From Polyangium sp. 6x1 (GTDB lineage Bacteria > Myxococcota_A > Polyangia > Polyangiales > Polyangiaceae), in NCBI RefSeq assembly GCF_029946515.1, contig NZ_JARZHH010000004.1:62001-126000 (forward strand): a DNA stretch of 64,000 nt. The letters run 5' to 3'. Positions 43,882 through 51,460 of this stretch are shown here, piece by piece. Both the position numbers and the translations under genes were made by a program. A model generated the notes under the pieces. That model was not told the DNA's origin, ran no database searches, and saw only the letters and a list, made by a program, of their open reading frames with translations. How positions within the stretch are numbered: position 1 is the stretch's first letter; each line of letters begins with the position of its first letter.

Positions 43882-44517
43882 TCACTCGCCATCGAGGTGT
43901 CGCAAGAGCACGCGCGTCAGCCACGCACGGAAGCGCGCGCCCGCGTCGTCGCCTTCGAGCCCGGCGTTGGTGAGCATCGTCCGCCCGAGAACCGATGAGC
44001 CGAGCAGCGCGAGCGCCGCGAGCACCACGACGTGCGCGGTGTCCTCGCGTGTCTTCGGCTTGAGGCCCTTCTCGTTTCGCTTCGCCTTGCGCATGGCGTG
44101 CGTCGCGTCGACGACGTCCGCGAGGCGCACGTCGGCGGAGTCGACCGACTCGCCCTCGAGCGCGAGCCACATGAGCACGCGCCCGCGACCGCTCTTCGTC
44201 AGCGCGTCGAACACGGCATCGAGCATGGCCGAAAGGTGCGCCTCGTCGCCGCTCGACGCCTCGATCGCCTCGATCAGCTGCCGATGAATCGATTCGAGCG
44301 CGCGGCTACAGACCGCCTTTACGAGCGCCTCGCGGCTGCCGAAGTGGTGGAGCACCGTCGGGTGCGACACGCCGACGTCGGCGGCGACCTCCTGCAGACG
44401 GATGCCCGCAGGGCCGCTCGATACGAGGCGCTTCTCCGCGGCCTCGAGGATGAGCGCGCGCGCGCTTTCAGCATCCCGACGAACACGCGGTTTCTTGGGT
44501 CGACGCGAGGTGGACAC
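43882..44517 (-). CDS. TetR-family repressor
   Basis: 211 aa from GTG 44517; a TTG at 44574 would start inside the operator described below and is less likely. The first 60 residues are a typical helix-turn-helix (ILEAAEKRLVSSGPAGIRLQEVAADVGVSHPTVLHHFGSREALVKAV). The ligand domain is helical and ends in a hydrophobic helix (AALALLGSSVLGRTML). The divergent Coq4-like gene on the other side of a clear inverted repeat is its likely target; self-repression is also expected. Confidence 0.9.
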   Translation of the reverse strand: MSTSRRPKKPRVRRDAESARALILEAAEKRLVSSGPAGIRLQEVAADVGVSHPTVLHHFGSREALVKAVCSRALESIHRQLIEAIEASSGDEAHLSAMLDAVFDALTKSGRGRVLMWLALEGESVDSADVRLADVVDATHAMRKAKRNEKGLKPKTREDTAHVVVLAALALLGSSVLGRTMLTNAGLEGDDAGARFRAWLTRVLLRHLDGE

Positions 44518-44548
44518 GTCCCCAACGTCGCACGTCCCGGTGTTGCCG

Positions 44549-44580
44549 ACAATCTTGTCGGTAGTTGTTGACAAGATTGT
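44549..44580. promoter_or_regulatory. Inverted repeat, probable TetR operator
   Basis: ACAATCTTGTC (44549-44559) and GACAAGATTGT (44570-44580), perfect 11-bp arms with a 10-base spacer. The left arm is itself part of a palindrome CCGACAATCTTGTCGG. It lies between the divergent TetR and Coq4-like genes, as expected for a TetR site. Confidence 0.8.
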
Positions 44581-44625
44581 TCATAGTGTTCATCCTCCGG
44601 ATCGTCCTGATTTGGAGGTCTTCCC

Positions 44626-45345
44626 ATGGCCACGTCGCACTCCCGCATCGAGCTCGGTCGCGCGCTTCGTGCGGCCCGCATCCTCGCCGCGGATCCCGAT
44701 GACCTGCCGCAGGTCTTCACCATCATCGAGGCGCTCTCGGGCGCCACGCTGAAGCGCATCGCCGACCGCATGGCGACGAGCGAGACCGGGCGAAAGCTGC
44801 TCGGCGAGCGCCCCGACATCGTCGACGTGCTCGCCGACCGCGAGGCGCTCGCCCGTCTGCCCGAGGGCTCGCTCGGTCGCGCCTACCTTTCGTTCGTCGA
44901 GCGCGAGAACATTTCGGCCGAGGGGATCCGCGACGCCGCCGTGCGCGGCACGACGGGCCGAACGCCGCTGCCCGAGCCGGTCGAATGGGTGCATGGCCGC
45001 ATGCGCGACACGCACGATCTGTGGCACGCCGCGGTCGGGTACGAGGGCGACGTCCTCGGCGAGACGGCTTTGCTCGCCTTCTCCTTCGCCCAGACGCAGA
45101 ACCCTGGGATCGCGCTCATCATTGCGATCGGCCTCGTGAAGACGCTCGGCAAGCCCGAGGCGCGCAGCGTGATCCTCGATGGTTTCCGCCGCGGCAGGAA
45201 GGCGGCATGGCTCCCTGGTCAAGACTGGGCGTCGATGCTCGCGCTCCCCGTCGACGAGGTGCGCCGCCGCCTCTCGCTCGAAGCGCCGCCGGTGTATACG
45301 CGGGTCAATAGCTCCGAGGTCAAGGCCGTCGCCGCCGCCGCGTGA
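44626..45345 (+). CDS. Coq4-like protein
   Basis: 239 aa from ATG 44626 with GGAGG upstream. It carries the Coq4 motif HDxxHx11E exactly: H130-D131, H134 and E146 in DTHDLWHAAVGYEGDVLGE. Coq4 binds a metal and takes part in decarboxylating and hydroxylating the C1 position of the quinone ring during ubiquinone synthesis. No other ubiquinone genes are next to it. Control by the TetR repressor suggests a function switched on by a lipid or hydrophobic compound (inference). Confidence 0.88.
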   Translation: MATSHSRIELGRALRAARILAADPDDLPQVFTIIEALSGATLKRIADRMATSETGRKLLGERPDIVDVLADREALARLPEGSLGRAYLSFVERENISAEGIRDAAVRGTTGRTPLPEPVEWVHGRMRDTHDLWHAAVGYEGDVLGETALLAFSFAQTQNPGIALIIAIGLVKTLGKPEARSVILDGFRRGRKAAWLPGQDWASMLALPVDEVRRRLSLEAPPVYTRVNSSEVKAVAAAA

Positions 45346-45348
45346 CCA

Positions 45349-45990
45349 TTAGCTGACGATCGGCACGCACAAGGCCTGCGTGCTGTTCACCGTGCCGGCG
45401 GCGTAGCCGAGCAATCCTTGCAAGAAATACCCGGGCGGACACGTATCGGTGAACGGGACGCCGCCCATGCCCCCGAACGAGGGCTTGATGCTCCCGGGCG
45501 CGCCCATTTCCACCCAGGGCCGCACGCGCGCGCAGCGTACGCCGATGCGATCGAGCGTGGTGGCGGCGCGGCCCCGCACGGCCATCACGGCCTCGTTGTG
45601 CGGGCATTCCGAGGAAAACGCTTCTCCCGTCGTGCCCCCGATCATCGGCCTCTCGTCGCGATTCGCGAACGCGCCGTTCTCCAGCATGCGCGCGCAAATC
45701 AGCCCGAGGGCGCCGACGGTCGTATCGATCCGGCCCCGAATCCCGACCACGAGCTCGTCTTGCGCGCACGTCAATGCGTAAGGGTCGCCGGCCGAGCCGC
45801 CGCGCAGGTCGAGGAGGAGCGGCGTCGTCGCGTCGATCGCGTACGTGACCTGGTACTCGGCTCCGGGGACGGGAGCCTCGGAATCCAGGGTGAGACGTTC
45901 GGACGGCGCGGGAGAGGGCTCGCACGCGGCGAGGGCGACGCACGCGGCAAACGTGAGCAGAGGCTTCGCAGGGGAGGGGGGCGCGGGCAT
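45349..45990 (-). CDS. Lipoprotein with repeated Cys motif
   Basis: 213 aa from ATG 45990. The signal peptide ends in lipobox LAAC. The mature part has three beta-rich units with the pattern LxCAxDELVVGIRGR...IGLxCARM, each with paired cysteines (TCAQDELVVGIRGRIDTTVG; ECPHNEAVMAVRGRAATTLD), and a final TCPPGYFLQGLLGYAAG. This looks like a three-bladed lectin-type prism such as the vitelline-membrane or jacalin-like repeat. A carbohydrate-binding surface lipoprotein is plausible. Confidence 0.75.
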   Translation of the reverse strand: MPAPPSPAKPLLTFAACVALAACEPSPAPSERLTLDSEAPVPGAEYQVTYAIDATTPLLLDLRGGSAGDPYALTCAQDELVVGIRGRIDTTVGALGLICARMLENGAFANRDERPMIGGTTGEAFSSECPHNEAVMAVRGRAATTLDRIGVRCARVRPWVEMGAPGSIKPSFGGMGGVPFTDTCPPGYFLQGLLGYAAGTVNSTQALCVPIVS

Positions 45991-46461
45991 GATGAGGGGG
46001 GAATGGGCAGCGGGCGTGCCAGGGGGGCGGACCGGGGTTTGCGCGTGTTCCCCTGATTTTCGTAGGGTTCTCGTCGCCGAAAATGAGCATGCACGAGGGT
46101 GGAACGCGTGGAGCTGGCGAAGAACGCGCGTTGCGACGGTTCGCAGCAGGCATCCCTCCGGAAGGATGCGCGCTCCGCGGCCGGGGAGGACGTGGATGCC
46201 TGGAAGGACGCCCGTTGCCAAGGCGTGAAGGACGGGTCGTTTCGGCAAAAAACGGGCGTAGGCCGGTGTGGAGGGCGCGTCCCGGCGGAAGGAGGACGCC
46301 TCCGGGCGGGCGGAGAGGGCGTCCTTCCGGAGGGATGCGTCCTGCGACGCGCCGGAGGCGGCGTTCTTCGAGATGCGGCGACGGCTGCGAGATGTAGAAA
46401 AGCGAAATCTGGCGAGGGACGCCGGCTGCGAGAGCCTGCGCGTGCCCGAGGTTCGCCTGGC
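45991..46461. other. 470-bp region with degenerate repetitive coding sequence
   Basis: No intact gene fits. From about 46099 a frame encodes NARCDGSQQASLRKDARS and VDAWKDARCQGVKDGSF, and from about 46265 a second frame continues with similar phrases (GASRRKEDASGRAERAS, FRRDASCDAPEAAFF), after an A6 run and a TAG at 46260. It resembles a decayed, frameshifted gene of KDA-type repeats. The stretch 45991-46098 is low complexity. Confidence 0.35.
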
Positions 46462-47121
46462 TCAGCCCGTCGGCTCTTTCAGCGCCCGCCGCCGGCCTTC
46501 CTTCAGGAAGAACGTCTCGGTGACCGCTGGCCTCGCCTTGTAGAGATCCCTCAACCGACCGTAGGCGCTTTCGAGCTGCTCACGGACGATCCTCCGCGCG
46601 TCGACCTCCGCCCGGAAGGCCGCGTCGGCCAGGTCTTCCGCGGCCTGCTCCGCCTTGATGGCCTGTTCGAATGCGGCGCGCGCAGCGTCGAACTTCGTGA
46701 GGATCGCCGCGCAAATCGGGTGTCCCCCGAATTTTGCCAATCGGTCGCGCAATGCACCGAGGGTCGTGAGCTGCGATTCGCCCTCGGGGTCGATCTCCTT
46801 GCCATACCCGTCAGGGAACACGGTGGCGCGCGCATTCAGCGTCGGATCCTCTCGATCGAGCTTCGCCAGATCCCCGTCCATATCACGAATCACGTTTTCC
46901 AGCGTGATTTCCGCCGCATCACTCGCCGCAGACGCGGCGACCGCGTCCTCCTCCGCGTCCTCGTGGGCGCGCGCCTTCGTCGTGAGGTCGGCGAGCTTGA
47001 GGGCCATTTCCTCGTGGAGGTCGGCGTGGAGCTTCGTGTTGCCCGTCTTGACCGTCGTGCAGTGATATCGACCGGCGCGCTTGTGGGCAGGGGTGCCGTC
47101 GGTGGGGCGGAGGCGACGCAT
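46462..47121 (-). CDS. Coiled-coil cytosolic protein
   Basis: 219 aa from ATG 47121 with AAGGAG five bases upstream. After a short basic N-terminus, most of the chain is predicted helical with coiled-coil spacing (LHEEMALKLADLTTKARAHE, AAFEQAIKAEQAAEDLADAAF). A hinge FPDGYGKEIDPEGESQLTTL sits in the middle. No enzymatic motif, signal peptide or membrane segment. I do not recognise the family. Confidence 0.75.
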   Translation of the reverse strand: MRRLRPTDGTPAHKRAGRYHCTTVKTGNTKLHADLHEEMALKLADLTTKARAHEDAEEDAVAASAASDAAEITLENVIRDMDGDLAKLDREDPTLNARATVFPDGYGKEIDPEGESQLTTLGALRDRLAKFGGHPICAAILTKFDAARAAFEQAIKAEQAAEDLADAAFRAEVDARRIVREQLESAYGRLRDLYKARPAVTETFFLKEGRRRALKEPTG

Positions 47122-47276
47122 GAGGACTCCTTTCAGTGAGTGAACGTGCGGGAGCGTACGGAGGAGAGTTGGTAGGGGGCAAGGGAAATGTGGGGAGACA
47201 ACCGAACTCGCGGTAACGTCGGATCGCCCCGCCATCGCGGAGGCCTGCACGCTCAGGCAACGACCTCCGAGGGGGA

Positions 47277-47573
47277 GCGTACAAGCAGAGCCACCCCAAG
47301 GGCGCTGAGGTCGTTAATCACCCATGGGCATTCTTCCATGGGTTCGATGCGAATAATGAAGGGCACTACCTCAGCTTCACCCGCTTCCAGATAAAGGTGA
47401 AGAAGCACTGGTCAGAACAGTGGCCTTATGAAAGCAAGACCGATTCCTGCAACAGCCACGCGCCGATGGTGGGTGTATACACCAAAATGTTGAAGACATG
47501 GGAGTCGTTTGACAAACCGTATCCGCTCTCCCGGGAGCAGATCTTGGCGATCGTGAATGCTGCGCGAGGGTAA
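47277..47573 (+). pseudogene. C-terminal remnant of a YfbU-family gene
   Basis: There is no start codon in frame, but the translation is clear: HPWAFFHGFDANNEGHYLSF, KTDSCNSHAPMVGVYTKML and YPLSREQILAIVNAARG, then TAA. This matches the C-terminal half of YfbU proteins (GFDA-x-x-E-x-x-YL, N-x-x-x-PM-x-x-x-Y-x-x-ML, LS-x-x-x-I-x-x-I-x-NA). The first 60 or so residues are missing, and upstream sequence is unrelated. Third positions are less G/C-rich than in the neighbours, which suggests transfer. Just downstream lie the TIR-domain genes. Confidence 0.8.
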
Positions 47574-47763
47574 GCCGGGGATTCACTCCGCTCGAGGAGC
47601 CTGACAGCAGAAAACCTTCGGCTTCGCTGGCTTCGCTTCGCCGTCCGGCTGGCCTCCGCTGGGCACGCAGGCGACTGCGAGTTCGCCGTGCTCGAGCCGC
47701 CCTGTTCTCTGCGGATTTTTGACATTCGCTTGGAGGTCGCGTAGTGTCCCCTACCGTCTCGGG

Positions 47764-49032
47764 ATGCGCATGGCGATCAACATCTACGTCTCGTTCGCGT
47801 CGAGCTCGCCGAGGGACGTGGCGGCATGTGAGGAGCTCGAAAAGCACCTCCAGCCGCTCCTCCAGACCGGCCGCGTTCAGGTTTGGCATGCGGGATACCT
47901 CCTCGGAGGGGATTCAAGGTCGACCCGCGGCGCTCGGCTCGAGCAGGCGCAGATCATCGTCTGTCTGCTCACGCCCGATTACCTCCGAGATTCGCAATGC
48001 CAGGCCGAAGAGGCGCGCGGGTGGGAGAGGCACGAGCAGGGGAGCGCCAGGCTCGTCCCGGTGCTCGTGCGCGCGTTCGACTGGAAGGCGACGAGGTTGT
48101 TCCCGGCGGGTCGCGTCGTGCTCCCGTCCAATGAGAAGCCCGTCGAGAGCTGGGGCCGGGACGCGCGCGACGAAGCCTGGCAGGACGTGGCGAAGGGAAT
48201 TCGCGGTATCGTCAAGCAGCTCGCCGGGTGGTCGATGACGGAGAGCAGCATACGATTCGTCCCTCCGCCGCTCCCCGCCCGCCGCTTTCCCTCGTTCGTG
48301 TTCGTCGGAGTCGCCGTGGCGCTCCTCTCGCTCGGGCTCATCATTGCTCTTCCGAAGTTCCTCCCCGACGAGCCCTCTCCGCGCGCCGTGACCCTGCCGC
48401 CCATCCGCGACTCTGTCACCGCGACCGCGCCACCCAAGGCCAAGGCCTCCGTCGTCGCCGGCCATTCGACCTGCGGTGCTCCTTGTTGTGGGGGCAGCGA
48501 GTGTGCGACGACATGGGACAACACGAACGCCGCCGTCATGAAGGCGATATGCCCGGCGGGGGCGCAAAGCTGCACCGATTGCCCTTCGGAGCGTCGATGC
48601 GTCCCTGGAGGATGTTCGGACAACCTGTCACCCTCGCATTCCTATGTCATTCGGCTGTCTCATGCGATCGTGAACGGGAACGATGTCCCCGCGGAGGGTA
48701 AGATTTGTTTTCGCCGCGCCGGAGCCAGGGAGTGGCTGGGGTGCATTCCGAACACCGATGCCAAGGCGAGGGAGAAGGACAGGAAACCCTGGGCAGGCCC
48801 TTTGACCCGGATCCCGGTGGTGCTCGGGGATCTGCTTGAAGGCAATGGGCTCGTGGCTGAAGTCTGGGTGGAGGAGCAACGGTGGGCGACGGGCACGATC
48901 GCGCTCGAAACCAACCTCAAGACGACCGCCCTTTGCGTCGGCGTGACCATGCGCCTCGACCCGGCGGAGTTCGCCCCTCCACCGGGCGGCGACAGATCCA
49001 CGCGTGTGCTGTTTTTTCTCGATGAGCCGTGA
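47764..49032 (+). CDS. Membrane-anchored TIR-domain protein with C-terminal Cys-rich domain
   Basis: 422 aa from ATG 47764 (ATG 47770 is equally possible). Residues 5-155 are a bacterial TIR domain: INIYVSFASSSPRD at the first strand, then VQVWHAGYLLGGD, QIIVCLLTPDYLRDSQCQAEE and DVAKGIRGIVKQL. The candidate catalytic glutamate is E82/E83 after SQC, in the position used by TIR NAD hydrolases. A single membrane helix (about 176-197) then places residues 200-422 outside. That part has a Cys-rich block (CGAPCCGGSEC, CTDCPSERRC) and a beta-rich end. Whether it is an NADase or a scaffold is open. The next TIR gene starts within 30 bases. Confidence 0.85.
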   Translation: MRMAINIYVSFASSSPRDVAACEELEKHLQPLLQTGRVQVWHAGYLLGGDSRSTRGARLEQAQIIVCLLTPDYLRDSQCQAEEARGWERHEQGSARLVPVLVRAFDWKATRLFPAGRVVLPSNEKPVESWGRDARDEAWQDVAKGIRGIVKQLAGWSMTESSIRFVPPPLPARRFPSFVFVGVAVALLSLGLIIALPKFLPDEPSPRAVTLPPIRDSVTATAPPKAKASVVAGHSTCGAPCCGGSECATTWDNTNAAVMKAICPAGAQSCTDCPSERRCVPGGCSDNLSPSHSYVIRLSHAIVNGNDVPAEGKICFRRAGAREWLGCIPNTDAKAREKDRKPWAGPLTRIPVVLGDLLEGNGLVAEVWVEEQRWATGTIALETNLKTTALCVGVTMRLDPAEFAPPPGGDRSTRVLFFLDEP

Positions 49033-49058
49033 TTTCGAAATTCCTCGAGGAGGTCTCC

Positions 49059-49517
49059 GTGACCGCGCCGATCGACGTCTTCATCTCGTATTCCCACCGC
49101 GACGAGCCCTTTCGCGAGGAACTGGAGAAGCACCTCTCCCTCTTGCGGCGCAGCGGTGCGATCCGGAGCTGGCACGATCGGCGGATCGGCGCCGGGGATG
49201 ATTGGAAGGCCGCCATCGACGAGAACCTCGACCGAGCTCGGATCATTCTCCTGCTCGTGAGCGTCGACTTCATCAACTCCGACTATTGCTATGATATCGA
49301 GCTGAAGCGGGCGCTTCAGCGTCGCGCGTCCGGGGAGGCGGTCGTCATTCCGATCATCCTACGGCCATGTGACGATTGGCAGAAGACGCCGTTCGGAGCG
49401 CTTCAGGCTCTGCCGCGCGACGGAAAGCCGATCAAGGCTTGGGCCGATCCGGACGAGGCGTGGACCGACGTCGCACGAGGGATTCGCCGGGTCGTGGAGA
49501 AACTCGCGGCGCCGTAA
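49059..49517 (+). CDS. Stand-alone TIR-domain protein
   Basis: 152 aa from GTG 49059, selected because GGAGG lies five bases upstream; a GTG at 49029 overlapping the previous stop (GTGA) is possible. The whole protein is one TIR domain: IDVFISYSHRDEPFREELEKHL, WHDRRIGAGDDWKAAIDENL, IILLLVSVDFINSDYCYDIE and VVIPIILRPCDW-type strand. The conserved glutamate of the C-x3-E motif is E81, so NAD cleavage is possible. It has no membrane helix. Its 3' end is copied, degraded, at 51209-51268. Confidence 0.9.
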   Translation: MTAPIDVFISYSHRDEPFREELEKHLSLLRRSGAIRSWHDRRIGAGDDWKAAIDENLDRARIILLLVSVDFINSDYCYDIELKRALQRRASGEAVVIPIILRPCDDWQKTPFGALQALPRDGKPIKAWADPDEAWTDVARGIRRVVEKLAAP

Positions 49518-49710
49518 GAAACCTTCTCCTTTGCCCCGGCCCGAAGGCTTACTCGTGCATGGCCTCCCCGAGCACGCGAGCCATGAGCGAGAGCAAGGAA
49601 GATCCGACCGACGCAGCCGACAAAGACGCCGACCGGCCGGAAGAACGACCCGCCGCGGCGACGGAGACGGAAGCGGGCCCGGCCGCCGAAGCGGACGCGG
49701 AAGCGGAAGC
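49458..49710. repeat. Direct repeat, left copy
   Basis: About 250 bp covering the TIR 3' end, the intergenic part and the glycosyltransferase-like 5' end. It is repeated at 51209-51460 in the same orientation, with roughly 15% differences and small indels by eye. In this copy the TIR part is intact and the glycosyltransferase part is broken. Confidence 0.85.
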
Positions 49711-49816
49711 CAAGGGGAAACGTGTCGGCGACGCGAGGACGTTCCACCGGGCTTCACCGGGCGGCGAGGAGCTTCGCGGGCGAATGCATTGTGAGAGTGA
49801 ACACGCGCCGAGTTGA
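49559..49816 (+). pseudogene. Truncated 5' copy of the GT83-type glycosyltransferase gene
   Basis: An 85-codon frame begins MASPSTRAMSESKEDPTDAA and continues through an acidic stretch like the real gene at 51310 (MASPSPRAMSEIKQDPTDAA), then turns into unrelated sequence (KGKRVGDARTFHRASPGG) and stops. It is the degraded glycosyltransferase half of the left direct repeat. It is not expected to be functional. Confidence 0.8.
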
Positions 49817-49848
49817 CGGAAACCGGGATTCCTGATCACATCCCGGCA

Positions 49849-50568
49849 ATGACGTCCCCGCGTGTGCGAACCCTCGTGTCCCTCGGGCTCCTCGGTTCCG
49901 CGACGACGGCGTTCGTGCCGCTCGGCTGCGGGGCCAAGATCACATACCCGGCGGCGAGCGAGGGCCCGCGCGTGCCGGACGCGACCGCGGAGCGGCTGCG
50001 CGAATGCGTGGATGAGTTCGGTGGCGACCTTGCCCGGGGGTACTACGTGTTCGACGCCGCGGTGAAGGTCGACGAAGAGGGCCGCGTGGTCGATGTGGCG
50101 TCGAAGGGCGTGCCCCACGCGGATCTTGCGGGCTGCATGCGGCTCGCGCTGCGAGCGATGACGGTGCCGGAGGATCTGCTCCGGCTGCGCAAGCTACGCC
50201 TGTCCGAGTCGCCCGCGCCTGCGAACGGGCAGACGCCGGCTGAGCGTGGGCTCGTGGGGAACCCCGCGGTGCTCGTGGCCGTGGCGATCGCCCTCGCCGA
50301 CCTCATCATCGAAGCGGGACCCGTCATCGTCGTGATCGCCGCGTCGGTGGAACTTGGCAAGTCGGATATTGCGAAGACGGCTCGGAAGAAGGACGACGAC
50401 GACGACCCGTGTCAAGAGCACCTGAACGACTGCCTCGACTCGGCTCTACAAAGCAAAAAGGGGAGTGTATGGAACCATTCGAGATGTAGGACGTGCTTTG
50501 AAAAGTGTCGTGGGGACGGCAAATGGCCCGACAAGATCATGATGTCCAAATGGGAGACGTGTAAATGA
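49849..50568 (+). CDS. Lipoprotein with C-terminal Cys-rich motif
   Basis: 239 aa from ATG 49849; a start at 49813 would bury the signal peptide. The signal ends in lipobox PLGC. Residues 30-115 resemble the AgmX/TonB-C-like module (YYVFDAAVKVDEEGRVVDVAS, LAGCMRLALRAM). A hydrophobic segment follows (VLVAVAIALADLIIEAGPVIVVIAA). The last 45 residues carry six cysteines in the form CQEHLNDCL...SRCRTCFEKC...WPD...ETC. In myxobacteria such tails end many exported proteins of suspected toxin type. The next gene overlaps by ATGA. The pair sits between the two direct repeats. Confidence 0.75.
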   Translation: MTSPRVRTLVSLGLLGSATTAFVPLGCGAKITYPAASEGPRVPDATAERLRECVDEFGGDLARGYYVFDAAVKVDEEGRVVDVASKGVPHADLAGCMRLALRAMTVPEDLLRLRKLRLSESPAPANGQTPAERGLVGNPAVLVAVAIALADLIIEAGPVIVVIAASVELGKSDIAKTARKKDDDDDPCQEHLNDCLDSALQSKKGSVWNHSRCRTCFEKCRGDGKWPDKIMMSKWETCK

Positions 50569-51158
50569 GCGATGAGCTGGACCCCGACCGAGAGATGGAG
50601 GGGGAGGAGCTGGCTTTCTGCAACGCCAGCGACCGCCTCTTGGTCAAGTCTCTGGATAAGGAGCGAAGCTTCGCCGAGGCCGTCGACGACTTCCGCCGGC
50701 TCGAGGCGGAGTTCGTGGCGCGCGCAGGCGACAATGACTTCTACGTGCGCGAGACGAGGCGGCGCATCGCCGAGACGATCCTCACGCTCGCGAGCAGAAA
50801 GCGCCCACCCTTCGAGGTCTGCCGCGAGGCCTGGAAGGACATCGTTCGCCTCGGCTTCTCGAACACCGACCGAGAATGCGTGATGTCCTGGAATTTCGCG
50901 GATTGCTGTAGATACGACGAGAACCCCGAGGAGGGGCTCGCCGTGCTTTTGCCGCTCGTCGCCGAGCTCGAGCGAGGGCTCGAAGAAGCGAGGGCGACGC
51001 AGAGCTCCACGGATTTTTACGAATACCAGCTCGAACCTCTGCTGAAGCTCCGTGACGATCTCCTGACCCAACGAAGCGGCCAACCAATCCCGGGGCGGAG
51101 GACGCGTCGGATCGACGAGGCGCGCCGCAGCACCCCGGAAGAAGACGGAACCCCGTGA
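50565..51158 (+). CDS. Cytosolic partner of the Cys-rich lipoprotein
   Basis: 197 aa from ATG 50565, overlapping the upstream stop as ATGA. Helical, acidic, with no signal peptide or membrane helix. Phrases such as FAEAVDDFRRLEAEFVARAGDN, AETILTLASRK and LAVLLPLVAELERGLEEA suggest TPR-like helical pairs. No family recognised. The tight coupling to an exported protein makes an immunity or chaperone role an attractive, unproven guess. Confidence 0.7.
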   Translation: MSDELDPDREMEGEELAFCNASDRLLVKSLDKERSFAEAVDDFRRLEAEFVARAGDNDFYVRETRRRIAETILTLASRKRPPFEVCREAWKDIVRLGFSNTDRECVMSWNFADCCRYDENPEEGLAVLLPLVAELERGLEEARATQSSTDFYEYQLEPLLKLRDDLLTQRSGQPIPGRRTRRIDEARRSTPEEDGTP

Positions 51159-51208
51159 GCTCCGCGACGAGCTCTCGAAAGCGCGCCTCGCCGTCGACCT
51201 GAGGACCG

Positions 51209-51268
51209 GCGTGGACCGACGTCGCGCGAGGGATTCGCCGGTTCGTGGAGAGGCCCGCAACGCCGTGA
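51209..51268 (+). pseudogene. 3' end remnant of a TIR gene
   Basis: Encodes AWTDVARGIRRFVERPATP followed by TGA, against AWTDVARGIRRVVEKLAAP in the intact TIR gene at 49059. Only the last 19 codons remain. It is the TIR half of the right direct repeat. Confidence 0.8.
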
Positions 51269-51460
51269 GAAACCTCCCCCTTTGCCCCGGCCCGAAGGCT
51301 TGCTAGTGCATGGCCTCCCCGAGCCCGCGAGCCATGAGCGAGATCAAGCAAGATCCGACCGACGCAGCCGACGAAGAAGCCGACCGGCCGGAAGAACCGG
51401 CCGCGGAGACGGAGACGGAAGCGGGCCCGGACGCAGAAGCGGAAGCGGGCTCCGAAGCGG
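51209..51460. repeat. Direct repeat, right copy
   Basis: Partner of 49458-49710. Here the TIR part is a remnant and the glycosyltransferase part belongs to the intact gene. Together the two copies bracket the 1.5-kb lipoprotein pair. Confidence 0.85.

Noticed and set aside
47764-49517. A Thoeris defence system
   Set aside because: TIR genes are present, but no SIR2- or macro/SLOG-type ThsA gene is adjacent.
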